This document shows positions 25,894 through 34,686 of a DNA stretch of 64,000 nt, one piece after another. The notes below the pieces were generated by a model that ran no database searches, was not told the DNA's origin, and worked only from the letters and a program-made list of their open reading frames with translations. The position numbers were made by a program, and so were the translations under genes. Source of the stretch: Paenibacillus uliginis N3/975 (GTDB lineage: Bacteria; Bacillota; Bacilli; Paenibacillales; Paenibacillaceae); the NCBI RefSeq assembly GCF_900177425.1, contig NZ_LT840184.1, positions 2,108,238-2,172,237 on the forward strand, written 5' to 3'. Every line of letters starts with the position of its first letter. Within the stretch, counting starts at the first letter, position 1.

Positions 25894-26661
25894 ATGGAAA
25901 ACAACTCAGTTAACGGTAGAAGATCAGCATTTCGAGGAGAGACGGAACTTCCGGCAGTCCCATCGGAAGAGAATAAAAAACCGACGGTCATAGATACAAT
26001 CCAGCAATTAGGGCAAACCAGTGTGCCCGCAGGCGGTGAGTCCAATATTTTTTGTATGACAATAATCGGTCAGATTGAAGGACATATCGTACTGCCGCCG
26101 CAAAATAAGACGACCAAATACGAGCATATCATTCCGCAATTGGTTGCTGCAGAGCAAAATCCACGGATTGAAGGACTGCTCATTATTTTGAATACGGTTG
26201 GGGGAGATGTAGAAGCAGGTCTTGCTATCGCAGAGATGATAGCCTCGCTAACGAAACCGACCGTTACCGTTGTCATTGGAGGGGGTCACAGCATCGGTGT
26301 ACCGATTGCGGTAGCTTCGAGTTATTCCTTCATCGCTGAAAGTGCGACGATGACGATTCATCCGATCCGGATGAGCGGGCTGGTCATAGGGGTACCGCAG
26401 ACTTTTGAATATATGGAGAAAATGCAGGAGCGGGTCGTCCGTTTTGTGACATCCCATTCCAGAATCACTGAACAACAATTCAAAGATTTGATGTTTAAAA
26501 CGGGCGAGTTGAACCGGGATATCGGTACAGCTGTGGCAGGTATAGACGCTGTGAAATACGGATTAATGAATCAAGTGGGCGGAATCGGACAGGCTTTGGC
26601 TAGATTGAACGGGATGATTGGAGAACGGAAAAGTGTTAGTTCAGGAGGTATTACCCAATGA
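25894..26661 (+). CDS. tepA: ClpP-like serine protease TepA
   Basis: 255 residues of the ClpP/crotonase fold. After a low-complexity N-terminus (1-50), the core has LNTVGGDVEAGL, the nucleophile elbow GGGHSIGVPI (Ser133) and the catalytic histidine in TMTIHPIRM (His156). It is called translocation-enhancing protein in B. subtilis, where it has also been linked to degradation of small acid-soluble spore proteins during germination. The order RNase J-tepA-ylzJ-ftsK is the same as in B. subtilis. ATG at 25894 follows GTAGGGTG. It overlaps the next gene by 4 bp. Confidence 0.93.
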   Translation: MENNSVNGRRSAFRGETELPAVPSEENKKPTVIDTIQQLGQTSVPAGGESNIFCMTIIGQIEGHIVLPPQNKTTKYEHIIPQLVAAEQNPRIEGLLIILNTVGGDVEAGLAIAEMIASLTKPTVTVVIGGGHSIGVPIAVASSYSFIAESATMTIHPIRMSGLVIGVPQTFEYMEKMQERVVRFVTSHSRITEQQFKDLMFKTGELNRDIGTAVAGIDAVKYGLMNQVGGIGQALARLNGMIGERKSVSSGGITQ

Positions 26662-26906
26662 CGCTATACACCGTGATGCCGCATGAAGTGATCTGGATGG
26701 AAGAAACTCAGCTTCATCAACCGGCTCAAACGATGGACCTCCAAATTGGCAGCCTGCTTATGCAGGTCGAAGTGCTGAGTGACAACAAGGCAAAAATAAT
26801 ACGATTGCTAAGTTGTGAGCTTGGGGATTATTTAAATCCGCTTTATGCTCCTGGCAGTACCATTTCGTTCGTTCCTGTCATTGAACAAAATAGGGCTAAA
26901 GTCTGA
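26658..26906 (+). CDS. ylzJ: YlzJ-like small protein
   Basis: 82 residues, starting MTLYTVMPHEVIW, the characteristic opening of the YlzJ family, and carrying a conserved central segment LQIGSLLMQVEV. Its function is unknown. It overlaps tepA at ATGA, so the two are translationally coupled; that and conserved synteny suggest a role connected to TepA. No membrane segment or signal peptide is visible. Confidence 0.85.
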   Translation: MTLYTVMPHEVIWMEETQLHQPAQTMDLQIGSLLMQVEVLSDNKAKIIRLLSCELGDYLNPLYAPGSTISFVPVIEQNRAKV

Positions 26907-26967
26907 AAACAGAACATAGGTACGCCACCGGAATATATGTTATAATATGGCTTCGGGGGTGACACTA

Positions 26968-29607
26968 TTGGCAAAACGCAAGCGAAAGAAAAGGGCTGTA
27001 TTTGCCTCGGTCCTAAAGTATGAAATATATGGAATAATACTGATGACACTCTCGGTGATTGCATTATCCGGAGAGGCACCGGTAGGACGCTCCTTATCTA
27101 AAATGTCAGGATACCTGCTGGGCAAATACTATTTTGTAATCCCCCTGATCGGAATTTATTACGGATTAATGGTGATGATTCACCGGAAATGGCCCAAGCG
27201 CTGGAACAGCCGTAGAACCGGGGTGCTTCTGCTAGTCCTGTCCCTGACCTTGATGAGCAGTATTAGTGGATTGGAGCCGAAGCTGGCCCCGATTGGGCAA
27301 CTGAACTCGGGTAATGTGCTTACCCAGATACATAGCGATTTACAAGGTGAGCTTTTGCATGGTAAAACGGACGGAAACCATCCGGTGATGGGAAGGGATA
27401 TTAGCGGAGGCTATGCAGGTGCATTGCAGTTTTCTCTCCTGCTTATGTTTTTTGGCGGAATTGGTGCCCGTCTCATTATGATTGTCATGCTGTTCATTAG
27501 CTTTATGCTGATCACAAATCTGTCATATGTGGATCTTATGCGTATGCTCCGTACCCGCTTAGTCAATGCAAGTGGACATCTACAGAAGAAAATGCAGGGA
27601 CGCCAGACCAAGGCTAAAGCTTCAGCTTCGAAGGCTGAACGAAAGAAGCCGCAGAGTCTTCCGGTGTATGAGGATGAAGATGATGACAGTGATGATCTGG
27701 ATGATGTTGATATGTCGTTGTCCAGACGAAAATCGCCAGTATTCTTCCAACTATTTGGTAACAAGGGCTCTAAGTCTAAGAATAAGGCAGAACAAGCGGC
27801 TCAGGACAGCGTTGTGACTTCGGGCAAGGGCGGTCCAGCTGCCATGGGAGTAGCAGGCTTTCCTGGCATGGATCCGGTAGAAGATCACTCATTCGATTAT
27901 GACATGCCGGGGGATGCGAGTATACAATCACCGGCTCCGACCTCACCCATTATTCGGGATTTCTTCGAGCAGGTTAAGCATGAAGATGTAGTGGAGGAAG
28001 AGGAACCGGATGAAATGGACTCTGCACATCTCCAAGAGACTGCAACGGATGGTGCACCTGAAGGCGCTGGAGAGATGGAACCGGGAATGGCAGAACATGC
28101 CTCGAAACCCGTTTCAGGACATACCTCTGAAGGAGAGGAGGGCCCAGAGAGCACTCCTCTCACACCGCCACCGCCTCCACCGAAACCTTATAAGCTTCCT
28201 CCGTTCCGTTTGCTCTCCAAGCCTAACAACGGCGGTAAGCTGGGGGACCAGAATGACTACATGCAGACAGCCCGTAAGCTTGAAGCTACTCTTGAAAGCT
28301 TCGGCGTCCGTGCTAAAGTGTTGGAGGTTGTTCGTGGCCCATCTGTAACCCGGTATGAGATTCAGCCGGATATCGGAGTGAAAGTCAGCCGGATTGTAAG
28401 TTTAACGGATGACATTGCACTTGCCCTTGCAGCCAAGGACATCCGTATGGAGGCGCCGATACCAGGCAAATCAGCAATTGGTATCGAGGTACCGAACAAT
28501 GAGGTATCTATAGTAACGATGCGGGAAGTAATGGAGACGCCGATGTTCCATGATGCACAGTCTAAGCTGTCCATTGCTTTCGGACGTGACATTTCTGGAC
28601 AGACTATTGTCGGGAACCTTGCCCGAATGCCCCATCTGCTTGTAGCTGGTGCGACAGGCTCCGGTAAGTCAGTATGTATTAATGGGATTATCACAAGCAT
28701 TCTGTATAAAGCCAAGCCGGATGAAGTGAAATTTCTAATGGTCGATCCCAAAATGGTCGAGTTGAATGTGTACAACGGAATTCCTCATCTGATGGCTCCA
28801 GTGGTGACCGATCCTAAACGGGCTTCACTGGCTCTCAAGAAGATCGTGGTTGAAATGGAAAAACGTTATGAATTGTTTTCCAAATCGGGTACACGGAATA
28901 TTGAAGGCTATAACACACTGATGAAAGATAATCCGTCGGCGGTATTGCCTTACATTGTCGTTATCGTGGACGAGCTTGCCGACCTGATGATGGTCGCAGC
29001 ACATGATGTGGAGGAGGCGATAACCCGTCTCGCTCAAATGGCGCGTGCGGCGGGTATCCATCTGATTATTGCCACTCAGCGTCCTTCTGTAGACGTCATT
29101 ACGGGTGTCATCAAGGCGAATATTCCTTCCCGGATCGCGTTCGGTGTATCGTCACAGGTCGATTCCAGAACGATTCTGGATATGGCCGGAGCAGAAAAGT
29201 TACTCGGCCGGGGTGATATGCTGTTCATGCCAATGGGATCATCAAAGCCTGTTCGGGTTCAAGGCGCATTTATGAGTGATCAGGAAGTGGAGAATATTGT
29301 AGGCTTTGTCCGTGATCAAGGGCAGGCGGAATATGATGAGTCTCTTGTTCCTGAAATAGATGAATCCTCAACTTCCGATGATGAGGTGCTGGATGAACTG
29401 TATGATCAGGCGATAGGTATTATTTTGGAAGCGAAGCAGGCATCGGTATCTCTGCTGCAGCGGCGTATGCGTGTCGGGTACACCCGTGCTGCACGGTTGA
29501 TCGATTCAATGGAAGCCAGAGGGGTTATCGGTCCTTACGAGGGCAGTAAGCCGCGGGAGGTTCTCATGTCGATGGAACAATATCAGCAGAGTCGAGTCAG
29601 TTCATAA
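26968..29607 (+). CDS. spoIIIE: FtsK/SpoIIIE-family DNA translocase
   Basis: 879 residues from TTG 26968, which has GGGGGTGA at the right distance and gives MAKRKRKKR, as in B. subtilis SpoIIIE; ATG at 26947 is rejected. An N-terminal membrane domain with about four helices (20-200) is followed by a long acidic and proline-rich linker (about 235-400), the alpha/beta motor with Walker A GATGSGKS at 561-568 and Walker B near 667, and the DNA-reading winged-helix gamma domain (about 810-870). It pumps chromosome across the division or sporulation septum. FtsK versus SpoIIIE cannot be settled from sequence alone. Confidence 0.96.
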   Translation: MAKRKRKKRAVFASVLKYEIYGIILMTLSVIALSGEAPVGRSLSKMSGYLLGKYYFVIPLIGIYYGLMVMIHRKWPKRWNSRRTGVLLLVLSLTLMSSISGLEPKLAPIGQLNSGNVLTQIHSDLQGELLHGKTDGNHPVMGRDISGGYAGALQFSLLLMFFGGIGARLIMIVMLFISFMLITNLSYVDLMRMLRTRLVNASGHLQKKMQGRQTKAKASASKAERKKPQSLPVYEDEDDDSDDLDDVDMSLSRRKSPVFFQLFGNKGSKSKNKAEQAAQDSVVTSGKGGPAAMGVAGFPGMDPVEDHSFDYDMPGDASIQSPAPTSPIIRDFFEQVKHEDVVEEEEPDEMDSAHLQETATDGAPEGAGEMEPGMAEHASKPVSGHTSEGEEGPESTPLTPPPPPPKPYKLPPFRLLSKPNNGGKLGDQNDYMQTARKLEATLESFGVRAKVLEVVRGPSVTRYEIQPDIGVKVSRIVSLTDDIALALAAKDIRMEAPIPGKSAIGIEVPNNEVSIVTMREVMETPMFHDAQSKLSIAFGRDISGQTIVGNLARMPHLLVAGATGSGKSVCINGIITSILYKAKPDEVKFLMVDPKMVELNVYNGIPHLMAPVVTDPKRASLALKKIVVEMEKRYELFSKSGTRNIEGYNTLMKDNPSAVLPYIVVIVDELADLMMVAAHDVEEAITRLAQMARAAGIHLIIATQRPSVDVITGVIKANIPSRIAFGVSSQVDSRTILDMAGAEKLLGRGDMLFMPMGSSKPVRVQGAFMSDQEVENIVGFVRDQGQAEYDESLVPEIDESSTSDDEVLDELYDQAIGIILEAKQASVSLLQRRMRVGYTRAARLIDSMEARGVIGPYEGSKPREVLMSMEQYQQSRVSS

Positions 29608-29617
29608 CTATATCAGG

Positions 29618-29655
29618 GGGTGTCCTAAAAGGTCTATTGACCTGGGACGCCCCCT
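29618..29655 (+). terminator. GC-rich hairpin after spoIIIE
   Basis: GGGGGTGTCC and GGACGCCCCC pair (one G-U) and are followed by TTCGTCTGTTG, a poor U tract. Confidence 0.5.
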
Positions 29656-29719
29656 TCGTCTGTTGTGAGACGCTGCGCGTACGAATCAGTAGGTGATAGC
29701 ACAATTTTAATTACAATTT

Positions 29720-29764
29720 AGAAACGGGTTTTGCCTTAGGGAGGGGCAAACCGTTTCTTTTTTG
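29720..29764 (+). terminator. second terminator upstream of sleB
   Basis: GAAACGG and TTTTGCC pair with GGCAAA and CCGTTTC with a small bulge, followed by six T. It insulates sleB from upstream transcription. Confidence 0.75.
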
Positions 29765-29804
29765 CATTGTGTGAGTGACAGATCTACTTCCTCTTGGAAG
29801 GTCG

Positions 29805-29835
29805 TGCATAGGAAACAGGCATGCTTGTCATAATA
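29805..29835 (+). promoter_or_regulatory. candidate sigma-G (forespore) promoter of sleB
   Basis: TGCATA at 29805-29810, an 18-bp spacer and CATAATA at 29829-29835 match the sigma-G/sigma-F consensus elements closely. The inferred transcript starts near 29843, downstream of the in-frame ATG at 29821, which supports ATG 29881 as the true sleB start. Confidence 0.6.
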
Positions 29836-29880
29836 ACTTTAGCGATCCTGTTAAATCACAAGAGAAAGGTAGAGCGCAGC

Positions 29881-30678
29881 ATGAAAAACGCAAAGATTTG
29901 GCTACTTACCGGTGTCGTGGTGTTGATAACGGCGTCTATTTTCTCCCAGGCAAAGGTCACATCGAAAACCGAAAGTACTCCACTCACGCAGGAAGCCTTG
30001 CCGACTTTCAGCCAGGCTATTGTGAAATTCGGTTCCACCGGTGAGGATGTATATGAGCTACAGGGACGACTAAAGCATTTAGGGTTTTATCACGGTAAAA
30101 TTGATAGTGTTTTTGGCTCTAAGACACGAGGTTCTGTCAAATGGTTTCAATCCGAGTTCGGTATGAAGGTTGATGGTATTGTTGGTCCTAAGGTAAAACT
30201 TAAGTTGTACAATGCTACGAAAGACTGGCGTCCAACAGAGCCTAAGCTTCATGAAGGCGGGGCTGCTAACACAGGCAAAAAGAAAGAGGATGCTAAGCTT
30301 TCTTCTGCCAATCCGATGGGATTGTCAGACAATGATCTGAAAATTATGGCGAATGCCGTCTATGGTGAAGCCCGCGGTGAACCGTTTGAAGGACAGGTTG
30401 CGGTTGCTGCTGTCATACTTAACCGTGTCAAATCACCGAGCTTTCCAAACACACCATCAGGTGTTATTTTCCAACCTCGAGCATTCACAGCTGTAGCTGA
30501 CGGACAAATCTGGCTGGAGCCGAACGAAACTGCCAAAAAAGCGGTTCTCCAGGCTTTAAATGGCTGGGATCCTTCGGGAGGATGTCTCTATTACTTCAAC
30601 CCGAAAACGGCTACTTCTGAGTGGATATGGACCCGTCCTCAAGTGAAAACCATAGGACAGCATATTTTCTGTATGTAA
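29881..30678 (+). CDS. sleB: spore cortex-lytic enzyme SleB
   Basis: 265 residues. A signal or anchor segment (AKIWLLTGVVVLITASIF, residues 4-21) is followed by a peptidoglycan-binding domain (about 47-112, FGSTGEDVYELQGRL) and a C-terminal cell-wall hydrolase domain (about 148-265) with the catalytic glutamate Glu163 in YGEARGE. SleB is a lytic transglycosylase that degrades muramic-lactam cortex during germination. In B. subtilis it is paired with ypeB; no ypeB lies beside it here. A vegetative cell-wall hydrolase paralogue is possible, but the sigma-G-like promoter favours SleB. Confidence 0.88.
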   Translation: MKNAKIWLLTGVVVLITASIFSQAKVTSKTESTPLTQEALPTFSQAIVKFGSTGEDVYELQGRLKHLGFYHGKIDSVFGSKTRGSVKWFQSEFGMKVDGIVGPKVKLKLYNATKDWRPTEPKLHEGGAANTGKKKEDAKLSSANPMGLSDNDLKIMANAVYGEARGEPFEGQVAVAAVILNRVKSPSFPNTPSGVIFQPRAFTAVADGQIWLEPNETAKKAVLQALNGWDPSGGCLYYFNPKTATSEWIWTRPQVKTIGQHIFCM

Positions 30679-30797
30679 TGTCGCAGGGAGCAATCGAGGG
30701 TTTGTCTTCGGTTGCTTCTTCACTTTGTGATGGGTTAGAATGGAACTAAATTACACCTTGTGCACCAACAATACATGTGGTAAGGGAGTTTTGGACC

Positions 30798-32081
30798 TTG
30801 ACGACGAGAACGGGATTTGAACACGGTACGGCTGGCGGTATCCGGATTCATGTGCTGCCGACCCGCCGCTTCAAAACATTCGCAATTTCGCTGTATGCGG
30901 GAAGTCCACTGGATGAGAACACAGTGACGACAACGGCGCTGACACCGTTTGTGCTGCGGAGAGGTACGGTTTCCTATCCGGAGACCCGGGCCTTCCGGGA
31001 GCGGCTTGAACAACTGTATGGAGCAGGTTTCGGATTTGATGTTTATAAACGCGGAGATAACCAAATTGTTCATTTTCGAATGGACACAATCAACGATTCA
31101 TTTGTTCAGAGTCCGGAGAGCCTTTTGAAATCGTCTTTTGCTTTTTTGGGCGAAGCTCTCACTGCACCAACTCTTGAGAATGGAGTATTTCGTACTTCCT
31201 ATGTTCAGACGGAGCGGGACACCGTACGCAAAAAACTGGAAAGCATTGTGAATGACAAAATCCGCTATGCGGCCGAGCGTTGTATTGAGGTTATGTGCAG
31301 AAATGAGCCTTACCGGCTCCATCCTCTGGGTCAGCGTAAAGATTTAGACGGTATTACGGCGGAAAGTCTGTATGAAGCTTACCGCAAATGGCTGAACGAA
31401 GCCGTATTTGATCTTTACGTTGTCGGTGATACGTCCATCGACGAAGTGAAAAAGCTTGTTGAAGAGCATTTTACCATGGATCGCTCTAGTACAGCAGAAT
31501 ATACGGCTTCCGTTGTTCGTTCGGACTCTTCCGAACCACAGACGGTTGTCGAGAAGCTCGATATTAATCAAGGTAAGCTGAATCTTGGTCTGCGCAGCAA
31601 AATTACGTATAGCGACAAAGATTACGCAGCAGCCTTGATGTACAACGGAATTTTGGGTGGATACCCTCATTCCAAGCTGTTTGTGAATGTCCGGGAGAAG
31701 GAAAGTCTGGCGTATTACGCATCATCCCGTTATGACGGCCACAAAGGTATCGCGACGATTCAATCGGGTATCGAGATCCAGAATTACGAAAAAGCGGTTG
31801 ATATTATCCGGAAACAGTTAGACGACATGGCCTCAGGTGTCATATCGGACAATGAAATGACACAGACCAAGGCTATGATTCGGAATGTGATTAAAGAAAT
31901 GCAGGATTCGGCCTTTGAGTTAATCGCTTATGATTTTAACCGTCAGCTGTCCGGTAAGGAGCGTACTGCGGAGGAACTTCTAGAGCAGGTGGGAAATATT
32001 TCAGCAGCAGACGTTACACGCGCCGCATCCGCATTTTCGCTGGATACGATTTATTTCCTGAAAGGTCAAAAGGAGGAATAG
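30798..32081 (+). CDS. ymfF: M16 family protein YmfF, zinc site missing
   Basis: 427 residues with the M16 fold but without HxxEH: the equivalent region reads TALTPFVLRRGT. The C-terminal half keeps the M16-like VREKESLAYYASSRYDG segment, which in heterodimeric M16 enzymes helps bind substrate. It is followed 3 bp later by ymfH, which does carry the zinc motif, so the two probably form an active/inactive pair like the mitochondrial processing peptidase subunits. TTG at 30798 follows AAGGGAG; the upstream GTG at 30777 has no site. Confidence 0.9.
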   Translation: MTTRTGFEHGTAGGIRIHVLPTRRFKTFAISLYAGSPLDENTVTTTALTPFVLRRGTVSYPETRAFRERLEQLYGAGFGFDVYKRGDNQIVHFRMDTINDSFVQSPESLLKSSFAFLGEALTAPTLENGVFRTSYVQTERDTVRKKLESIVNDKIRYAAERCIEVMCRNEPYRLHPLGQRKDLDGITAESLYEAYRKWLNEAVFDLYVVGDTSIDEVKKLVEEHFTMDRSSTAEYTASVVRSDSSEPQTVVEKLDINQGKLNLGLRSKITYSDKDYAAALMYNGILGGYPHSKLFVNVREKESLAYYASSRYDGHKGIATIQSGIEIQNYEKAVDIIRKQLDDMASGVISDNEMTQTKAMIRNVIKEMQDSAFELIAYDFNRQLSGKERTAEELLEQVGNISAADVTRAASAFSLDTIYFLKGQKEE

Positions 32082-32084
32082 CCG

Positions 32085-33368
32085 GTGCAAAGCATTCATT
32101 ATGAGAACCTGCAGGAAACGTTGTATTATGAAGTGCTGGATAACGGACTGCACGTGTATGTGCTACCAAAGCCCGGATTCCAAAAAACATACGCAACGTT
32201 TGCCACGAAATACGGTTCTGTAGACAATCATTTTCGCGTAGAGGGTGAGCCGGAAATCAGAGTTCCTGACGGCATTGCCCACTTTCTTGAGCATAAAATG
32301 TTTGAAGAGCCTGAAGGAGACATTTTCGCCAAATTTGCGTCGAATGGAGCGTCTGCGAACGCGTTTACAAGTTTTGATCAGACGGTATATCTGTTCTCTG
32401 CGACAGAGAATATTATGGTGAACCTAGAGACATTGATTGACTTTGTTCAGAACCCTTATTTTACGGACCAGAACGTGGAGAAGGAAAAAGGGATCATTGG
32501 ACAGGAAATCAATATGTATCAGGACAATCCAGATTGGCGCGTCTATTTCGGGTTGATCGAAGCGATGTATAAAGTGCACCCAGTGCATATTGACATTGCG
32601 GGAACCGTCAAGTCGATTGGAACGATTATGAAAGAAGACTTATACACGTGTTACAATGCCTTTTATCATCCAAGCAATATGCTGCTGTTTATTGTCGGTG
32701 GTGTGAATCCGGAAGAGACCATCTCAATGGTGAAGGCCAATCAGGCTGGAAAAAACTACGAGAAGCAAGGGGAAATTGAGCGTCTGTTCGATCAGGAGCC
32801 GCTGGAAGTTGCTGAGAAACGTAAGGTAAGCCGGCTTGCAGTTTCCTTGCCAAAATGTCTGTTCGGCTTTAAGGAGAAGAGTACTGGCCTTGCGGGTGAA
32901 GATCAGCTTCGCCTTGATCTGACCACAAAGCTGATGCTGGATCTGCTGTTTGGTTCAAGCACAGAGCTTTATCAGAAACTCTATGACGAGGATTTGATTT
33001 CGGACAATTTTTCGCATGAATTCAATAGCTCGCCTCAGTACGCGTTCTCTGCTGCAGGTGGTGACACGAGAGACCCTGAGCAGCTTCTTGAGCGTATTCG
33101 TGAGGAAGTGGAGCGCTTGAAGCAAAACGGATTTAACCAGTCCGACTTCGAGCGGGCCCGGAAAAAGAAAATGGGTGGTTACCTGCGCATGCTTAATTCC
33201 CCAGAGAACATCGCGCATGAATTTACCAGATACCAGTTCAGAGGAAGCAACCTGTTCTCGGTTCTGCCGGTATATGAGTCCATTACACTGGAGGATGTTA
33301 ACCGCAGACTGCAGGAACATGTGGACTGGAATCAGCTTTCTGTTTCCCTTGTTGTAAGTCCGGAATGA
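32085..33368 (+). CDS. ymfH: M16 family zinc peptidase YmfH
   Basis: 427 residues. The inverted zinc motif HFLEH (His66, Glu69, His70) and the downstream glutamate in GIIGQEINMYQDNPD make this the catalytic member of the ymfF-ymfH pair. GTG at 32085 follows AGGAGGAATA. There is no signal peptide, so cytoplasmic peptide processing is expected; in other bacteria similar pairs process peptide antibiotics or pheromones, but no precursor gene is visible here. It overlaps ymfI by 4 bp. Confidence 0.93.
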   Translation: MQSIHYENLQETLYYEVLDNGLHVYVLPKPGFQKTYATFATKYGSVDNHFRVEGEPEIRVPDGIAHFLEHKMFEEPEGDIFAKFASNGASANAFTSFDQTVYLFSATENIMVNLETLIDFVQNPYFTDQNVEKEKGIIGQEINMYQDNPDWRVYFGLIEAMYKVHPVHIDIAGTVKSIGTIMKEDLYTCYNAFYHPSNMLLFIVGGVNPEETISMVKANQAGKNYEKQGEIERLFDQEPLEVAEKRKVSRLAVSLPKCLFGFKEKSTGLAGEDQLRLDLTTKLMLDLLFGSSTELYQKLYDEDLISDNFSHEFNSSPQYAFSAAGGDTRDPEQLLERIREEVERLKQNGFNQSDFERARKKKMGGYLRMLNSPENIAHEFTRYQFRGSNLFSVLPVYESITLEDVNRRLQEHVDWNQLSVSLVVSPE

Positions 33369-34135
33369 ACAATCTTAAGGGAGAGGTTCAGAAACCGATT
33401 GGGGAAATGACAGTATTGATCACAGGAGCCAGCAGAGGCATTGGAGCGGCGATAGCTGAGCGTTTTGCCGCTGTCGGCATGAATATCATTATTCACTACA
33501 TGAATTCTCATGAGGCCGCTAATGAGGTTGCACGCCGCTGTATGAGCCATGGATCGAAGGTATTGACAGTTTCTGCAGATCTGAAGGATAAGGAACAGAT
33601 TTTGCGGATGCATGAAAAGCTGCAGAGTCATGGCATGGAGCCTGATATTTTGGTCAACAACGCGGGAATTTCACATTATGGCCTTCTGGCGGATGTGACA
33701 GAAGAAGAATGGGATACAGTCATGTCAGTCAACCTGAAAGGTGCATTCTTATGCACACAAGCTTTTATGGGAAGGATGGTTTCGCAACGATTCGGGCGGA
33801 TCATCAATGTATCTTCAGTATGGGGACTTTCCGGAGCTTCATGTGAGGTGTTATATTCCACGAGCAAGGGAGGGCTTAATGCGTTCACAAAAGCGCTGGC
33901 AAAGGAACTGGCTCCTTCCGGTGTGACGGTCAATGCGGTTGCTCCGGGTGCGGTGGATACGACCATGCTCGGACATTTGGAGGCTGATGAAATTCGTATG
34001 CTGGAGGAAGAAATTCCGGTGGGACGCCTTGCGCAGCCGGATGAAATATCTTCGCTTGTTTACTTCTTGGCTTTGCCGGAGTCCGGTTACATCACGGGTC
34101 AGGTCATCAGTCCAAACGGCGGGTGGGTGACCTGA
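33365..34135 (+). CDS. ymfI: short-chain dehydrogenase YmfI (FabG-like)
   Basis: 256 residues of the classical SDR family: TGASRGIG at 20-27, NNAG at 98-101, a serine near 150 and the catalytic Tyr164-x3-Lys168 in YSTSK. NADP-dependent reduction of a 3-oxoacyl or similar substrate is likely, and the true substrate is unknown. ATG at 33365 overlaps the ymfH stop, so it is translationally coupled to the protease pair, an arrangement shared with B. subtilis. Confidence 0.93.
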   Translation: MNNLKGEVQKPIGEMTVLITGASRGIGAAIAERFAAVGMNIIIHYMNSHEAANEVARRCMSHGSKVLTVSADLKDKEQILRMHEKLQSHGMEPDILVNNAGISHYGLLADVTEEEWDTVMSVNLKGAFLCTQAFMGRMVSQRFGRIINVSSVWGLSGASCEVLYSTSKGGLNAFTKALAKELAPSGVTVNAVAPGAVDTTMLGHLEADEIRMLEEEIPVGRLAQPDEISSLVYFLALPESGYITGQVISPNGGWVT

Positions 34136-34252
34136 GGCGGTTGTATAAATCATGATGGTGCATTTCTCCACTCATAGCGAGGGGAGTACGGGGACATATT
34201 ATTATTGTTCATTTTAAATCTCAATTGCCAACAAGCAGAGGAGGATTTAATC

Positions 34253-34507
34253 ATGTCATCCGTACTCAAGAATTTCGATTCATGGAAAAAGTTCCTTGGT
34301 GAGCGTATCGTTCAAGCCGAGAAAGCGGGAATGAATGAAGATACCATTTCCCAGCTTGCTTATGAAATCGGCGATTTCCTTGATGAGAAAGTCGATCCTC
34401 AAAACTCTTCCAACCGTGCTCTTAAAGAGCTCTGGGATGTAGGTAATGAGGAAGAGCGCCGTACGATTGCCCATCTCATGGTCAAACTGGCTAAAAGCAA
34501 CGCATAG
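34253..34507 (+). CDS. ymfJ: DUF3243 family protein YmfJ
   Basis: 84 residues, starting MSSVLKNFDSWKKFLGERI, the typical YmfJ opening, and ending with a helical EEERRTIAHLMVKLAK stretch. It is a small soluble helical protein of unknown function, conserved in this locus across Bacillales. ATG at 34253 follows GAGGAGG; the longer frame from 34205 starts in non-coding leader. It is followed by its own terminator. Confidence 0.88.
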   Translation: MSSVLKNFDSWKKFLGERIVQAEKAGMNEDTISQLAYEIGDFLDEKVDPQNSSNRALKELWDVGNEEERRTIAHLMVKLAKSNA

Positions 34508-34514
34508 TTGGAGC

Positions 34515-34541
34515 AGCCCCCTAAAACAGGGGGCTTTTTAT
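34515..34541 (+). terminator. ymfJ terminator
   Basis: AGCCCCCT (34515-34522) and AGGGGGCT (34528-34535) pair around AAAAC and are followed by TTTTTA. Confidence 0.9.
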
Positions 34542-34686
34542 TCGAAAGTTACAGAGTTGTCCTTGCCTTTCATTTTCATTTTATATATCATTAACGTGAC
34601 CCATTTTTTTAAACTTTTTTCGGCATGTCCATAATTGGTAAGTAATGTCGAAGGTTGATGGAATAGAAGTTCGATGAGGTGTCTTT

